Of a stretch of 64,000 nucleotides of DNA, positions 1 to 10,694 are shown piece after piece. The stretch's first letter is position 1, and each line of letters opens with the position of its first letter. The stretch comes from an uncultured Armatimonadota bacterium (GTDB lineage: Bacteria; Armatimonadota; Armatimonadia; Armatimonadales; Armatimonadaceae). The notes under the pieces are model-generated. The model had not been told where the DNA came from and made no database searches. It worked only from the letters and a program-made list of their open reading frames with translations. A program made the position numbers and the translations under genes. The stretch lies in NCBI GenBank assembly GCA_903910385.1, contig CAIVZM010000048.1, forward strand, positions 37,044 through 101,043. The letters run 5' to 3'.

Positions 1-1276
1 TTGCCGCTGGTGATATCGAAACGGAAAATAGTGGGAGGGTAGTTGTAGGAAGAGAAGGTGTAAAAAACTTCCTTCGCATCCGGCTCTCCACCTAATCCGC
101 TCGCAGTTCCGGGACCGGGCAGGGAGATAGTGCGCTCTAATTTGCCGTCATAGGAATACTGGTAGGCGCGGGTAGTGACATCTTTCAGGTAGGTAGCGAA
201 GATTTTGCCGCCTGCTGTCGCGATGCCGTCCAGAGGCTCCGGTTTCTCGGCTATAACGCTCGTCGCCTTTGAGATGTCGCCCTGGGTAGGGTCGAACAGG
301 ACGATTTTGGAATTCGGGGCTTTTTGGTTCGTGTTGATCAGGAACTTGCTCCCGACGTTATCCACCACGCCAAAAGAATCATCGCCAATGCGGTCTATAA
401 TCGGTTTGAACGGAGCGGCAGTCGACGCTTCGCGGAAATAGAGGGCGTTCCCGCGCTTTCCGGGTTCCGTAACATACAGTATCTCATACTTCTGATCTTC
501 CGTGATGCCAACGGTAACGGAGTATTCAGGATGCGATGTGTCCTCATAAACGAGTTTATCCTCGCTTTGCGGGGTCCCTACTTTGTGGAAGTAGACTTTC
601 TGATTTTCGTTTTTGGCGGTCAATTCGGCGCCGGAGGCGGGAGCGGGATAGCGGCTATAATAAAAGCCCTCGTCGCCGCGCCAATCCGCGCCGGAAAATT
701 TGACCCATTGGAGATCATCATCCAGTTTCTTTTTTGTTGCGATTTCTATCACGGAGTAGGACTGCCAGTCCGAGCCGTTGCGGGAAATTCCGTATGCCGC
801 GTACTTGCCGTTTTTGGATACTGCAAACCCGCTCAGGCGGGCCGTGCCGTCCGTTGAAAAAGAGTTCGGATCCAGAAGTACGTCCGGTGCGCCTGTAAAT
901 CCCTTTTGATAGTAAAGGACGCTTTGATTTTGAAGCCCCGTATTCTTGGAGAAGAATACCCATTGCGCTTTAAGCGAAGGTTGTCCATAACGGGGGTAGT
1001 TGATTAGCCCCAGCAGACGCTTTTTCACTGTCTCCCGGTAAGGAATCTTTTCCAGATAGCCAGTAGTGACTTTGTTTTGCGCCTCCACCCAGGATTTGGT
1101 ATCGATGGCGTTATCATCTTCGAGCCAGCGGTAAGGGTCGGTTATCGCTGTTCCGAAGTAGGTGTCCGTTTGGGAGACTTTCTTCGTTTCAGGATAAGGA
1201 AGTTGCTGTGCGTGAAGTGGCGCGCCGATAGCGACCATCAGGAGCGATACGGCAAGAGAAGTTTTGACAATGTTCA
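1..1276 (-). CDS. Prolyl oligopeptidase family (S9A) serine peptidase, C-terminus cut by window edge
   Basis: An open frame runs from an ATG at 1276 to the left edge (about 425 codons) with no stop. The first ~24 residues are a Sec signal peptide (Lys near the N-terminus, hydrophobic core LAVSLLMVAIGAP, cleavage near HAQ). Next comes the S9A hallmark around YPETKK and TDPYRWLED, which opens the N-terminal part of prolyl oligopeptidases. The rest is beta-propeller; the catalytic Ser/Asp/His domain would lie beyond base 1. Family knowledge: these enzymes cleave short peptides after proline. The signal peptide implies a periplasmic or secreted enzyme. It lies downstream of gltB on the same strand across a gap of about 125 bp. 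A second, distinct S9 peptidase (DPP IV type) sits at 46871-49069. Confidence 0.88.
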
Positions 1277-1400
1277 TATAAGCTTATTGAGACTGCTGGC
1301 CCTAATACAAGGCAGGGAAACACTGGAAACGTGGAATTGCTTTCGTTCGCCTGCGCCGCTTTGTTGCGATACCGGCGACTCGATAGCGGCTTTTTCTCGA

Positions 1401-4400
1401 TTAATTTTTCTGATGGCTCCTAGAAGTGACCAGCGCTGCCTGGTGAGCGGTAAGTTCTTTGTATTCTTTCGAGATGACTTTGACGAATTTTGGAAGTTCC
1501 GTTTCCCAGTTCGCCAGCATATGGGCGGCGCGACGGCTTGCCGTGTATCCCTGATGTTTTTCGATCAGCGAGCGAAGCAAAGTGACATCGTTTTCCTCGG
1601 TGATACGTTCCTGCAAGAGGTTTTTGTCATCGTTGATCCGCTGAGCGAATCCGTTCTTGGGGTCATAGACAAAAGCGACGCCGCCGCTCATACCCGCCGC
1701 AAAGTTACGACCGGTGCGTCCCAGAACGACTATGACGCCGCCCGTCATGTATTCGCAACCATGATCGCCGAGACCTTCGACGACGCCGACTGCGCCGGAA
1801 TTACGTACCGCGAACCGCTCGCCGACGACGCCTGACAGGAACGCCTCGCCGCCGGTCGCGCCGTAGAGTAGAGTATTGCCCGCGATGACATTCTCTGCCG
1901 GATCGAATCCGACATTTTGCGGGGGACGAACGACAATCCGTCCGCCGGACATTCCCTTGCCCAGATAGTCATTGGCATCCCCTTCGAGGGTGAGGGAAAG
2001 ACCGGGCGCAAGGAAGGCGCCGAAACTCTGACCGGCGGAACCTGTGAAGTGAATCTTGATTGTGTCGTCGGGCAAACCGGCGGCGCCGTACCTCAAAGCG
2101 ATTTGACCGGAGAGCATGGAACCGCAGGTGCGGTTCGAGTTGCGGATTGGCAACCGGAATTCCACCGGTCGGGCATCTTCCAGCGCCGCCTTACAGCGAT
2201 CTATCAACTGGTAATCGAGTGCGCCGTCGAGTCCATGATTCTGCTTTTCGACACAGCGGACAGCGACTTTTTCGCCGCCATCGGCACGGTGGGTCAGACG
2301 AGAAACATCGACTCCCCGCGCTTTCCAGTGGCGGAGCGCCGGGCTGACTTCCAGACAATCGGCGCGACCGACCATATCTTCCAGTTTGCGGAAACCGAGC
2401 GATGCCATGATCTGGCGCACTTCCTCCGCGACAAAGAAGAAGTAATTGATGACGTTTTCGGGTGTCCCGGCGAATTTTTTGCGCAGGAGCGGGTCCTGTG
2501 TGGCAATACCGACCGGGCAGGTGCCCAGATGGCAGACGCGCATCATGATACAACCCTGAGCGACCAGAGGGGCGGTAGAGAAGCCAAATTCTTCGGCGCC
2601 CAGCAACGCGCCGACCACGACATCCCGACCGGTCTTCAACTGCCCGTCCACCTGTAGGCGGACGCGACCGCGCAACTCGTTCATGACGAGGGTTTGCTGG
2701 GTCTCCGCAAGACCTAACTCCCACGGAATTCCGGCATGTTTGACCGACGACAGGGGAGACGCTCCCGTACCACCCTCGCATCCGGCGATCACGATGTGGT
2801 CGGCGTGTCCTTTGGCGACTCCTGCCGCGACCGTGCCGACACCGACTTCGGAGACAAGTTTGACCGAGATTTCCGCTTTCGGGTTGACATTCTTGAGATC
2901 GAAAATCAACTGCGCCAGGTCTTCAATTGAGTAGATATCATGGTGCGGCGGCGGCGAAATCAGGGTGACGCCGGGGGTGGAACGGCGAATCTTTGCGATA
3001 TACTCATCCACTTTATGACCCATGAGTTGACCGCCCTCGCCCGGTTTCGCGCCCTGCGCCATTTTGATCTGTAACTGGTCGGCATTCACCAGATAGTGCG
3101 TCGTCACGCCGAACCTTCCGGATGCCACCTGCTTGATGGCGGAACGGCGCTCATCGAGAAAACGCGCCGGGTCTTCGCCGCCTTCGCCGGTATTGGAACG
3201 CGCGCCGATGCGGTTCATCGCCATCGCCAGACCTTCGTGCGACTCCCGCGACAGGGAACCGAGCGACATGGCGCCGGTAGCGAATCGACGGACAATGCTC
3301 GTGGCAGGTTCGACCTCTTCCAGAGGAACAGGCTTTCCGGCAGGTTTGAACTGCAGGAGGCCGCGCAGGGTCATCGCCCGCTCCGACGAGTCATTCACGG
3401 ATTTACTGAATTGCTGGAACGTTTTGAAGCCCTGCGTCGGATCGTCGGTGCGAACCGCCTGTTGCAATTGCGCTATGGATTCGGGGTTCATGGCATGATG
3501 TTCGCCGTAGCGTCGCCACTGATATTGCCCACCGGGTTCCAGTTCCATCCTGCCCGCCATCTCTTCAATAGGGTAGGCTTCGCTATGGAGCAGTCTCACT
3601 TCGCGTTCCAGTTCCGCCAGCCCGACGCCGCCAATTCGTGACGGCGTTCCCGTGAAGTAATCGGACACCACATCGGGGGCGAGGCCGATCGCTTCGAAGA
3701 TTTGCGCTCCGCGATACGACTGCAAGGTCGAGATTCCCATTTTGGACATGACCTTGAGCAGGCCCTTGTTGACCGCTTTCAGGAAATTCGCCCGCGCTTT
3801 GGCTCGCGTGATTCCTTCGGGCAGGTAGCCTTCCTGGATCATTTGATCCATCGTCTCAAACACGAGATAGGGGTTGATAGCGGACGCGCCATAACCGAGC
3901 AGGGTAGCGAAGTGATGTACTTCGCGGGCGTCCCCGGTCTCGACGATCAGAGCGACGCTGACGCGCGTCCCCTCCCGAATCAGATGATGATGCACCGCAG
4001 ATACCGCCAGAAGCGCCGGGATGGGGGCGTATTCGGCGTTCACTCCCCGGTCGGAGAGGATGATCATGTCGCAACCGTACTCGATAGCCTCGGAGGCCTT
4101 GCGGCAGAGGCGATCCAGCGCTTTTTCCAGCGATCCTTCGGGCTTCTCGACCTGAAAGAGCATCGGCAGGGTGACGGTCTTGAAATCCAACCGGGTGTCA
4201 TCGAAATCGCGGAGTTTTTCCAGATCGGCGTTGGTGAGAATGGGCGTTTCGAGGCGCAACTGTCGCGCGGCGTCCGGCGTTTCATCCAGCAACGATCCAT
4301 TGCGCCCGATATAACCGGCGAGGCTCATGACCAGCGATTCACGGATCGGGTCAATCGGCGGATTGGTGACCTGAGCGAACAATTGCTTGAAGTAGTTGAA

Positions 4401-5954
4401 CAGGGGTTGCGGTCGGTGCGACAGGACGGCAAGGGGGGTGTCCGTCCCCATGGAACCCAGCGCCTCTTCGCCGTTCGCCGCCATCGGGGTCAGAATGATG
4501 CGCAAATCTTCGGCGGTATAGTTGAAAGACCGTTGACGCGCCCGAACGGTGTCCGGGTCTTCCTTGTCTTCATACTCGAGTTCCGGAAGCATGGAAAGGT
4601 CGATCCGGTTCTGGGCGATCCACTCGCCATACGGGCTCTGACCGGAAATAGCGGACTTGACTTCTTCATCGGGAAGAATCCGTCCTTCCGCCGTGTCCAC
4701 CAGAAAAATACGTCCCGGTTGCAACCTTCCACGCTCGATGACATTCTCGGGAGCGAATTCGATCACGCCCGTTTCGGAGGCAAGCACTACAAGATCATCT
4801 TTAGTGACCGTGTACCGGGCGGGACGCAGGCCGTTACGATCCAGAACGGCGCCGATTTGTACGCCATCGGTGAATGCGACCGCCGCCGGGCCGTCCCAGG
4901 GTTCCATCAGGCAGGCATGGTACTCGTAGAACGCCCGTCGCGCCGGATTCATGAGGTCATTGCCCGACCATGCCTCTGGAATCAGCGTCATCATGACATG
5001 CGCCAGTGGCTTCCCGGCGGCGAGCAACAATTCGACGGCGTTATCCAGACTGGCGGAGTCGGAACCGCTGACACTGACCAGTGGGTACAACTTGGGCAGA
5101 TCGTCTCCGAGCAGATTGGAGGTCAGGCTGGCTTCTCGCGCCCGCATCCAGTTCCGGTTGCCATTGATGGTATTGATTTCGCCGTTATGGGCGATGTAGC
5201 GGTATGGATGGGCAAGCGGCCAGGACGGGAACGTATTGGTCGAGAAGCGCTGATGCACCAGTGCAATCGCCGAGGTGAAATCGGGATCGGTCAAATCCTG
5301 ATAGTAGGCTGTCATTTGACCGGGCAGCAACAGACCCTTGTAGATGATGGTACGCGCCGAAAGCGACGGTATATAAAAATGGGAGATGTCGGGGATGCCG
5401 GTGGCATGCGCGACATCGTTCTCGATTTGCTTGCGGATGACATAGAGTTTACGCTGGAAGGCGTCCAGATCGGGTGTCAGCGGGCTTTTTCCGATGAAGA
5501 ACTGACGGACGCACGGTTCCGCCGCACGCGCCTGATAGCCGATTTTGGAGTTGTCGGTGGGAACGGTTCGCCATCCGAGAAAAATCTGTCCTTCTCGTCT
5601 GGTGACGCTCTCGACAATATCCTCACAGATTTCCCGCGATTTTTTATCCTGCGGCAGGAAAGTCATGCCGACTCCGTACGCGTCGGGTTCGGGAAGTTCG
5701 ATACCGAGGTTTGCGGTCTCGCGGCGGAGAAAGGTATCTGGAATCTGGATCAGAATGCCTGCGCCGTCGCCGGTTTCCGGGTCACAACCCGATGCGCCGC
5801 GATGCTCCAGATTATGAAGAATCTGAAGTCCCATTTCGACCAGACGGTGCGATTTCCGCCCTTTTATATGAGCGATGAAACCGACGCCGCAGGCGTCATG
5901 TTCAAAACGCGGGTCATACAGTCCCCGATTGTCGTCCCCAGAGCGTAGCGCCAT
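1401..5954 (-). CDS. gltB: Glutamate synthase large subunit (GOGAT)
   Basis: 1517 residues, the usual length for bacterial GltB. It converts glutamine plus 2-oxoglutarate to two glutamates and is the central ammonia-assimilation enzyme in the cytosol. Domains in order: a class II glutaminase with its nucleophile at Cys22 (context HDACGVGF, so a short propeptide would be removed); a central domain; the FMN-binding synthase barrel with [13 protein letters not shown] and the Cys-rich [13 protein letters not shown] that binds a 3Fe-4S cluster; and a C-terminal beta-helix (GXXGXXXG repeats such as [11 protein letters not shown]). The start at 5954 places Cys22 as expected. An AAGGA lies about 13 nt upstream, rather far for a ribosome site. 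No gltD is adjacent, so the small subunit must be encoded elsewhere. Confidence 0.97.
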   Translation of the reverse strand: MALRSGDDNRGLYDPRFEHDACGVGFIAHIKGRKSHRLVEMGLQILHNLEHRGASGCDPETGDGAGILIQIPDTFLRRETANLGIELPEPDAYGVGMTFLPQDKKSREICEDIVESVTRREGQIFLGWRTVPTDNSKIGYQARAAEPCVRQFFIGKSPLTPDLDAFQRKLYVIRKQIENDVAHATGIPDISHFYIPSLSARTIIYKGLLLPGQMTAYYQDLTDPDFTSAIALVHQRFSTNTFPSWPLAHPYRYIAHNGEINTINGNRNWMRAREASLTSNLLGDDLPKLYPLVSVSGSDSASLDNAVELLLAAGKPLAHVMMTLIPEAWSGNDLMNPARRAFYEYHACLMEPWDGPAAVAFTDGVQIGAVLDRNGLRPARYTVTKDDLVVLASETGVIEFAPENVIERGRLQPGRIFLVDTAEGRILPDEEVKSAISGQSPYGEWIAQNRIDLSMLPELEYEDKEDPDTVRARQRSFNYTAEDLRIILTPMAANGEEALGSMGTDTPLAVLSHRPQPLFNYFKQLFAQVTNPPIDPIRESLVMSLAGYIGRNGSLLDETPDAARQLRLETPILTNADLEKLRDFDDTRLDFKTVTLPMLFQVEKPEGSLEKALDRLCRKASEAIEYGCDMIILSDRGVNAEYAPIPALLAVSAVHHHLIREGTRVSVALIVETGDAREVHHFATLLGYGASAINPYLVFETMDQMIQEGYLPEGITRAKARANFLKAVNKGLLKVMSKMGISTLQSYRGAQIFEAIGLAPDVVSDYFTGTPSRIGGVGLAELEREVRLLHSEAYPIEEMAGRMELEPGGQYQWRRYGEHHAMNPESIAQLQQAVRTDDPTQGFKTFQQFSKSVNDSSERAMTLRGLLQFKPAGKPVPLEEVEPATSIVRRFATGAMSLGSLSRESHEGLAMAMNRIGARSNTGEGGEDPARFLDERRSAIKQVASGRFGVTTHYLVNADQLQIKMAQGAKPGEGGQLMGHKVDEYIAKIRRSTPGVTLISPPPHHDIYSIEDLAQLIFDLKNVNPKAEISVKLVSEVGVGTVAAGVAKGHADHIVIAGCEGGTGASPLSSVKHAGIPWELGLAETQQTLVMNELRGRVRLQVDGQLKTGRDVVVGALLGAEEFGFSTAPLVAQGCIMMRVCHLGTCPVGIATQDPLLRKKFAGTPENVINYFFFVAEEVRQIMASLGFRKLEDMVGRADCLEVSPALRHWKARGVDVSRLTHRADGGEKVAVRCVEKQNHGLDGALDYQLIDRCKAALEDARPVEFRLPIRNSNRTCGSMLSGQIALRYGAAGLPDDTIKIHFTGSAGQSFGAFLAPGLSLTLEGDANDYLGKGMSGGRIVVRPPQNVGFDPAENVIAGNTLLYGATGGEAFLSGVVGERFAVRNSGAVGVVEGLGDHGCEYMTGGVIVVLGRTGRNFAAGMSGGVAFVYDPKNGFAQRINDDKNLLQERITEENDVTLLRSLIEKHQGYTASRRAAHMLANWETELPKFVKVISKEYKELTAHQAALVTSRSHQKN

Positions 5955-6417
5955 ACGGCTTTATTAATCCTTCACCTGTGTACGCCGTTTCGGTAAGGAC
6001 CTCATTGCCTGCCGACACCGACCAGAAAATACGATTGAACTATAACCGGAACCGATAAGATACGCCATTCCGCGTTCCGTTCGAGATGCTTGCCCTTCAT
6101 TGGGGATAGTCATGTTACCATGCCCGAAAAGCGAGCGTCAAACCTGTCTTGCCCTGATGGGCGAAATGGACATTTTGAGGCGCCCTTCTTCCGGTGCAAT
6201 GGAGGATAAACGTGTATTCATTTCTGGGATATCTACCAAAATAGTATCTACTACGACTTTTAAGACGTTGACCAGAAATGTTTGAGGAGTCGTTTTATTC
6301 GTACTGTCTTGGCGTGTTATGGTATTCCTGTTTGTTATGCCTATAGTCTATACTATAGTTTGTAGGGGATATCGAGGCTTAGAATGAGTAATATTAAGAG
6401 TGAATTCGGCGTTTGGT

Positions 6418-6446
6418 TTGACAATACTTTCAACGGGGGGTAAACT
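6418..6446 (+). promoter_or_regulatory. Probable sigma70-type promoter for the ffh operon
   Basis: TTGACA at 6418-6423, a 17-nt spacer, then TAAACT at 6441-6446. The -35 is perfect and the -10 matches 4 of 6 consensus bases. Transcription would start near 6453, giving a ~95-nt leader before ffh. Confidence 0.6.
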
Positions 6447-6473
6447 CCGTAGAGCGGTTCTGTGGTAAGATTC

Positions 6474-6502
6474 GCCCGACCCGACTTATACCGGGGGCGG
6501 GC
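6474..6502 (+). terminator. Hairpin in the ffh leader, terminator or attenuator-like
   Basis: GCCCG (6474-6478) pairs with CGGGC (6498-6502), and CCC at 6480-6482 can pair with the G run at 6493-6497. TTTGTTTTG follows. It lies downstream of the predicted start of transcription and 46 nt before the ffh ATG, so it could terminate part of the transcripts into the operon. Confidence 0.45.
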
Positions 6503-6547
6503 TTTGTTTTGTCTGGCGTTGGAACCTCTCAGGAAACGGGTTGAGCC

Positions 6548-7993
6548 ATGTTCGAGTCGCTGGCGGAGAAACTTCAGGCGGCGTTTGATAAGCTTCGCGG
6601 CAATGTCAAACTGACCGAGGCGGATATCGATGTCGCTCTCAAGGAAGTGCGTACGGCGCTTCTGGAGGCGGACGTCAACTTTCGTGTCGTCAAGGACTTT
6701 GTCGGACGAGTCAAGGAACGCGCCTTAGGCGAAAGCGTGCTGGAGGGGTTGAACCCCGGCCAGCAGGTTATCAAGTTCGTTTATGACGAAATGCTGGCGT
6801 TGCTTTCCGGCGACGCCGAAAATCCGGGGCAGGCATCCGCGCTGAACTTCGCTCCAAAGCCTCCTACGGTCATTATGCTCTGCGGCCTTCAAGGCGCGGG
6901 CAAGACGACGCTGGCAGGAAAACTGGCGAAACTGCTGACCAAGCAGGGGAAGACGCCGGTTCTGGTCGCTTGTGATATTCAGCGGCCCGCTGCGGTCAAA
7001 CAGCTACAGATTGTCGGGGAGCAGGTCAAGACGCCGGTCTTTGCGGTTCCGGGCGGCGATCCGGTGCGTATCGCTCGTGATGCGGTGGAATGGGCGGAAG
7101 CGAACAAAGCGGATGTCGTCATTCTGGACACAGCGGGACGACTGCACATCGACGGCGATTTGATGACGCAGTTGCAGGGCATCAAGTCGGCGACGCACCC
7201 GCACGAGATTTTGCTGGTGCTCGATGCGATGACCGGGCAGGATGCGGTCACGGTCGCCAAGGAATTCGATTCGGCAATCGATGTCACGGGATTCGTGCTG
7301 ACAAAGGTGGATGGCGATACGCGCGGCGGCGCGGCGATCTCTGTCCGTTCGGTAGTCGGTAAACCGATCAAGTTCGTGGGCGTCGGCGAGAAGATGGACG
7401 CTCTGGAACCGTTCTATCCGGACCGGATGGCATCGCGGATTCTGGGCATGGGTGATGTGCTTTCTCTGATCGAGAAAGCGCAGGAGGCGGTTGATGAGAA
7501 AAAAGCCGCCGAGATGGAGAAGAAACTCCGCACGGGTAAGTTCGACTTCGAGGATTTTCTCGACCAGATGCAACAGATGAAGCGTCTCGGGCCGATTGAG
7601 AATCTGCTGAAGATGATTCCGGGCGTTGGGACGCAGTTAAAGGACGTTGACTTTTCGGCGGGCGAGAAGGAAATGGCGAAGTTCGAAGCGATTGTTCGCT
7701 CGATGACTGTCAGTGAACGCCGCCGTCCGGAAATTCTGAATGGCTCACGGCGCAAGCGGATTGCGGCGGGCGCCGGGGTGACGGTTCAGCAGGTCAACCA
7801 GACGGTTTCCCGCTTTGAGGAGATGCGTCAGTTGATGAAGGGGCTTGCCTCCGGAAATATGCCGGGAATGCCCGGTATGGGAGGTCGGATGTCGCCGATG
7901 TCCGGTATTGCCAAGCGTAAAGCGGGTAAGGACAATAAGAAAAAAGGTGGCGGGAACGCCGGAGGGCGTTTCAAGTTGCCGTTCGGGCGCTGA
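6548..7993 (+). CDS. ffh: Signal recognition particle protein Ffh
   Basis: 481 residues. This GTPase subunit of the signal recognition particle binds signal sequences of nascent membrane and secreted proteins and, with 4.5S RNA, delivers ribosomes to FtsY. N-domain at ~1-90; G-domain with the P-loop GLQGAGKTT near residues 113-121, DTAGR, and TKVDGD; C-terminal M-domain with the RNA-binding SERRRPEILNGSRRKRIAAGAG and a Met/Gly-rich tail (GNMPGMPGMGGRMSPMSG). The ATG at 6548 follows AGGAAA at a plausible distance. It opens a plus-strand ribosome/secretion cluster. No 4.5S RNA gene was seen in the window. Confidence 0.98.
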   Translation: MFESLAEKLQAAFDKLRGNVKLTEADIDVALKEVRTALLEADVNFRVVKDFVGRVKERALGESVLEGLNPGQQVIKFVYDEMLALLSGDAENPGQASALNFAPKPPTVIMLCGLQGAGKTTLAGKLAKLLTKQGKTPVLVACDIQRPAAVKQLQIVGEQVKTPVFAVPGGDPVRIARDAVEWAEANKADVVILDTAGRLHIDGDLMTQLQGIKSATHPHEILLVLDAMTGQDAVTVAKEFDSAIDVTGFVLTKVDGDTRGGAAISVRSVVGKPIKFVGVGEKMDALEPFYPDRMASRILGMGDVLSLIEKAQEAVDEKKAAEMEKKLRTGKFDFEDFLDQMQQMKRLGPIENLLKMIPGVGTQLKDVDFSAGEKEMAKFEAIVRSMTVSERRRPEILNGSRRKRIAAGAGVTVQQVNQTVSRFEEMRQLMKGLASGNMPGMPGMGGRMSPMSGIAKRKAGKDNKKKGGGNAGGRFKLPFGR

Positions 7994-8030
7994 TCGTAAA
8001 AGTACGGCGCAAAGAAAAAGAAAATGATAG

Positions 8031-8070
8031 AATCGCTTTTCGGGTGGCGAAGGTCGCCTGAAAAGCGATT
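8031..8070 (+). promoter_or_regulatory. Long stem-loop between ffh and rpsP
   Basis: AATCGCTTTTC (8031-8041) is the exact reverse complement of GAAAAGCGATT (8060-8070). Inside it GGCGA (8046-8050) pairs with TCGCC (8054-8058) around an AGG loop. No U-run follows, so it is more likely an mRNA processing or stability element, or a weak terminator, between ffh and the ribosomal protein gene. It lies 51 nt before the rpsP start. Confidence 0.55.
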
Positions 8071-8121
8071 ATTAGTGTGTATTCTTAAAAGTGTCAAGAT
8101 AACAAGGAACGCGAAGAAATT

Positions 8122-8460
8122 ATGTCGGTCAAAATTCGTCTGCGCCGGGATGGCGCCAAAAAGCGCCCGTTTTACCATGTGGTCGCCGCTGATGAGCGCC
8201 GCGCCCGAAATGGTCGCTTCATCGAAGAACTCGGTTACTACAACCCGATTGTCGCGGCGGATGTCGAATCCATCGTTGTCCTGAAGGATGATCGTATCAA
8301 GTACTGGTTGAGCGTTGGCGCACAGCCGACGGAAACGGCCGCCTACCTGCTCGAAAAGAAGGGTCTGTACACCCGGACGCCCCGAAAAGTCGCCAAGCCC
8401 GTCGCGGCTGCGGAAGCCGCTCCTGCGGCAGATGCGCCTGTAGTAGACGCTACGGAATAA
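8122..8460 (+). CDS. rpsP: 30S ribosomal protein S16
   Basis: 112 residues. The N-terminal [39 protein letters not shown] opening and the YNP and [16 protein letters not shown] segments are diagnostic for bS16, a 16S rRNA-binding protein needed for 30S assembly. The C-terminal ~25 residues are an Ala-rich tail ([13 protein letters not shown]), a common lineage-specific extension. The ATG at 8122 follows AAGGAACGCGAAG. The position after ffh and before khpA-rimM-trmD-rplS is the conserved order. Confidence 0.97.
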   Translation: MSVKIRLRRDGAKKRPFYHVVAADERRARNGRFIEELGYYNPIVAADVESIVVLKDDRIKYWLSVGAQPTETAAYLLEKKGLYTRTPRKVAKPVAAAEAAPAADAPVVDATE

Positions 8461-8680
8461 TTCGGTCAGAATCGCCTGAAGACAAGCGGCGCGTCCTTTC
8501 CGTAACTGGCAGGGACGCGTTTCGTTTGTCCGTAAGTGGCAAAATACGGGCGAAATTAAATACGGCGCAAGGAGGAAGCCCCATCGCCGGGGAAGAATTC
8601 TAACGGAACTGACGCAGTTTTGTGCGTCCCTATTGCCATCATCCCGCCCGCAGACGGGCGGACTGAGGAGTCGTGTCACC

Positions 8681-8911
8681 TTGAAACAGTTGATAGAGTA
8701 CCTGGTCAAGGCGCTGGTGGATGCGCCGGAGCAGGTGGATGTAGTGGAAGTTCCCGGCGACGAGGCTACCACGTTCGAAGTCAGAGTTGCTCCAGATGAT
8801 CTGGGTAAGGTCATCGGTAAGCAGGGACGAATCGCGAATGCATTACGCACTGTTGCGAAGGCCGCCGCGATGAAAGAAAAGAAAAAGGTCTACGTCGAAA
8901 TCGTCGCGTAG
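8681..8911 (+). CDS. khpA: KH-domain RNA-binding protein KhpA (YlqC family)
   Basis: I place the start at a TTG (8681) because GAGGAG lies at 8665-8670 and the protein then begins MKQLIEYLVKALVD, as the family does; an in-frame ATG at 8633 would add 16 unconserved residues. 76 residues. A single KH fold with the GXXG loop in VIGKQGRIANALRT. Family knowledge: small cytosolic RNA-binding protein, often paired with KhpB, implicated in cell size and sRNA interactions in Gram-positives. Its place between rpsP and rimM is conserved across many phyla. Confidence 0.92.
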   Translation: MKQLIEYLVKALVDAPEQVDVVEVPGDEATTFEVRVAPDDLGKVIGKQGRIANALRTVAKAAAMKEKKKVYVEIVA

Positions 8912-8968
8912 CCTTCTGGTCGTCTGACGCGGGGCGCCCGGCGTTCGGAAATGTGATAGATATAATCC

Positions 8969-9556
8969 ATGAGCAAATCCCGGACGTCGGACGCCCCTCC
9001 CTCCTCTCTCCCTGCTGAGAATCCTGATGCAGCGCTGACGCTGGTCGGTGAGATCGTTGCACCCTTTGGCGTTCGCGGTCAGGTCAAGATGCGCCCCTTG
9101 ATGGACAATCCTGCGGCGTTGATCAAGTTGCCCTATGTTTTGCTCCGATGGCCTGCAACCAGCGATGGCGTTAGCGGCGGGGGACATGAGGAAAAACAGC
9201 GCATCCTGACGGTCAAACCGCATCAGGAGGCCTTCCTGCTCACTCTGAGCGGAACGCCGGATCGAAACGCCGCCGAGATGATGCGCAATGTTCAGGTGTT
9301 TATCCGCCCGGAAGAACTTCCTCCGCTGGAGGAGGACGCCTACTATGAAAATCAACTGATCGGACTAACAGTGGTGACGGAGTCGGGCGCAAACCTAGGC
9401 AAAATCGAGCAGGTACACTTTGGAGTCGCTAATGATGTGTATGAAACCCCGCTCGCTTTGATTCCCGCTGTCGGCGCAATCGTTCTGGAAGTGGATCTTT
9501 CCGGGAAAAAAGTCCTTGTGAAAGATATTAAGGGCTTGTTAAAATCAGAGTCTTAG
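8969..9556 (+). CDS. rimM: Ribosome maturation factor RimM
   Basis: 195 residues. RimM helps 30S maturation, binding S19 and the 16S 3' domain. The N-terminal RimM barrel begins with LVGEIVAPFGVRGQVKM; the PRC-like C-terminal domain carries YYENQLIGLTVV, LGKIEQV and VKDIKGLL. The first ~20 residues are a Ser/Pro-rich extension. A TATAAT sits only 2 nt before the ATG and no clear Shine-Dalgarno is visible, so translation may be coupled or start slightly downstream. It lies between khpA and trmD, but here pirin and an antitoxin gene separate it from trmD. Confidence 0.95.
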   Translation: MSKSRTSDAPPSSLPAENPDAALTLVGEIVAPFGVRGQVKMRPLMDNPAALIKLPYVLLRWPATSDGVSGGGHEEKQRILTVKPHQEAFLLTLSGTPDRNAAEMMRNVQVFIRPEELPPLEEDAYYENQLIGLTVVTESGANLGKIEQVHFGVANDVYETPLALIPAVGAIVLEVDLSGKKVLVKDIKGLLKSES

Positions 9557-9586
9557 CGTCCCTGTAGCCCCGTTTCTGAATCCTCT

Positions 9587-10462
9587 TTACCCGGTCAGTA
9601 TTCCCATTCGTCCGGCGCGATAGTCACGCACGGCGCGAGAAGCGTCCTCCGTTGTTGAAAAGACAAATGATCCGTGGAAGATCAGCGGCTTTTCGGCAGG
9701 TTCGCCGCCGAAAAGGAGCAGTTCGCAGGGTTCTGTCCCGTTGTTTTTCAGGCGGACGGTATCGGTGGAGCGTAGCAGGGTCAGGCTATGTTGCGGTACC
9801 GCTGCTTGCGCCGCGCCGAGATGGGCGTTACCCGCCAGCATATAGACGCCAAACTCCTGTGCAGGGTTGACGGGCAGATCGAGCGATGCGCCGGGTTCCA
9901 GATGCACATGCGCCAGCAAGGCGGGTTGCGCCAGATGAATCGGCCCCGGCGTCGGCAGAATACCCGGCAGTTCGCCGGCGGGAAGGCGCACTTTCCAACC
10001 GGAACCCGTGGCTTCGGGAATTTGATCCGCTGTGACATTGTGGTACTGCGGTGGGTTATCATCGGCGGATCGGGGAAGGCGTGTCCACATCTGGACGCCG
10101 TGATAGGTGGGCGTCACATCCGCTCCGGGGTATTCGGCATGGAGAATGCCCCGTCCGGAGGTCAGCCATTGCGCCCCGCCGCTGGTGACGCGGGCGTGAT
10201 TTCCCAGCGAGTCCCGGTGTTCCATCGCGCCTTCTATCAGGTAGGAAATGACTTCGATCCCGGCATGCGGGTGGGGCGGGACCCCGTGTTTGGGCGCGGG
10301 AATCGGCCCGAGATGATCCAGAAAGACAAACGGGCCGACCGACTCCAACTCCGCCAGCGGCAGCGCACGGAACACTTGCATTCCGGGGCCAAGCGGCGCG
10401 ATTTCCGCCGGACGTTGCAACAGGATTTCTCCGTTAGCGGAGGAGGTAACGTTGGTATTCAT
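9587..10462 (-). CDS. Pirin family protein (bicupin, probable quercetinase-like)
   Basis: I start at the ATG at 10462 (MNTNVTSS...); the open frame extends 20 codons further upstream without family similarity. About 291 residues. The N-terminal cupin has the pirin metal site: HPHAGIEVISYL with two His, then LHAEYP supplying a third His and a Glu. Another cupin-like half follows (PAQEFGVYMLAG). Family knowledge: iron-binding nuclear/cytosolic proteins, some with quercetin 2,3-dioxygenase activity; the bacterial role is unclear. The gene is on the minus strand inside an otherwise plus-strand ribosome cluster, which suggests insertion. Confidence 0.9.
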   Translation of the reverse strand: MNTNVTSSANGEILLQRPAEIAPLGPGMQVFRALPLAELESVGPFVFLDHLGPIPAPKHGVPPHPHAGIEVISYLIEGAMEHRDSLGNHARVTSGGAQWLTSGRGILHAEYPGADVTPTYHGVQMWTRLPRSADDNPPQYHNVTADQIPEATGSGWKVRLPAGELPGILPTPGPIHLAQPALLAHVHLEPGASLDLPVNPAQEFGVYMLAGNAHLGAAQAAVPQHSLTLLRSTDTVRLKNNGTEPCELLLFGGEPAEKPLIFHGSFVFSTTEDASRAVRDYRAGRMGILTG

Positions 10463-10694
10463 AAGCGTTATTCTTTCGATGAACGCTACAGAAGAAGTGC
10501 GGAAAACGTTCCCGCAAGGCAATATGGTCTGACCGGATTATGCCGACTGACCAGCGAGACGCTTCTTGCGGCGATGCTCCGTGGCGACAGACCCTAATAA
10601 TCGGCGCGTTCTGGCGGAGACGCTCGCTGGCTCTGGCGTATGCGACGGCTTTCTGATAGGCGTCAGATGCGTGCTGTGGTAGCATCTACGCATC

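Larger units (their letters stand above)
5955..6547. other. Intergenic region between divergent gltB and ffh
   Basis: 593 bp without a convincing gene. A 61-codon frame at 6100-6285 has no recognisable product or good ribosome site and I do not call it. The stretch holds a small inverted repeat at 6341-6358 (CTATAGT, CTAT loop, ACTATAG), a promoter-like pair at 6418-6446 and a GC-rich hairpin at 6474-6502. Upstream control sites for gltB are presumably in the left part, but I could not identify one. Confidence 0.6.

Noticed and set aside
3702..5948. A 748-codon open frame opposite gltB on the plus strand
   Set aside because: It lies fully antisense to a highly conserved gene, has no family signature, and its length follows from the codon use of gltB.
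6100..6285. A 61-codon frame between gltB and ffh
   Set aside because: No ribosome site, no recognisable product, and irregular composition.
6436..6510. A 4.5S (SRP) RNA gene before ffh
   Set aside because: The GC-rich hairpin is too short and lacks the conserved SRP RNA apical loop bases.
8024..8284. An 86-codon frame overlapping the rpsP start
   Set aside because: It overlaps rpsP in another frame and spans the ffh-rpsP hairpin.
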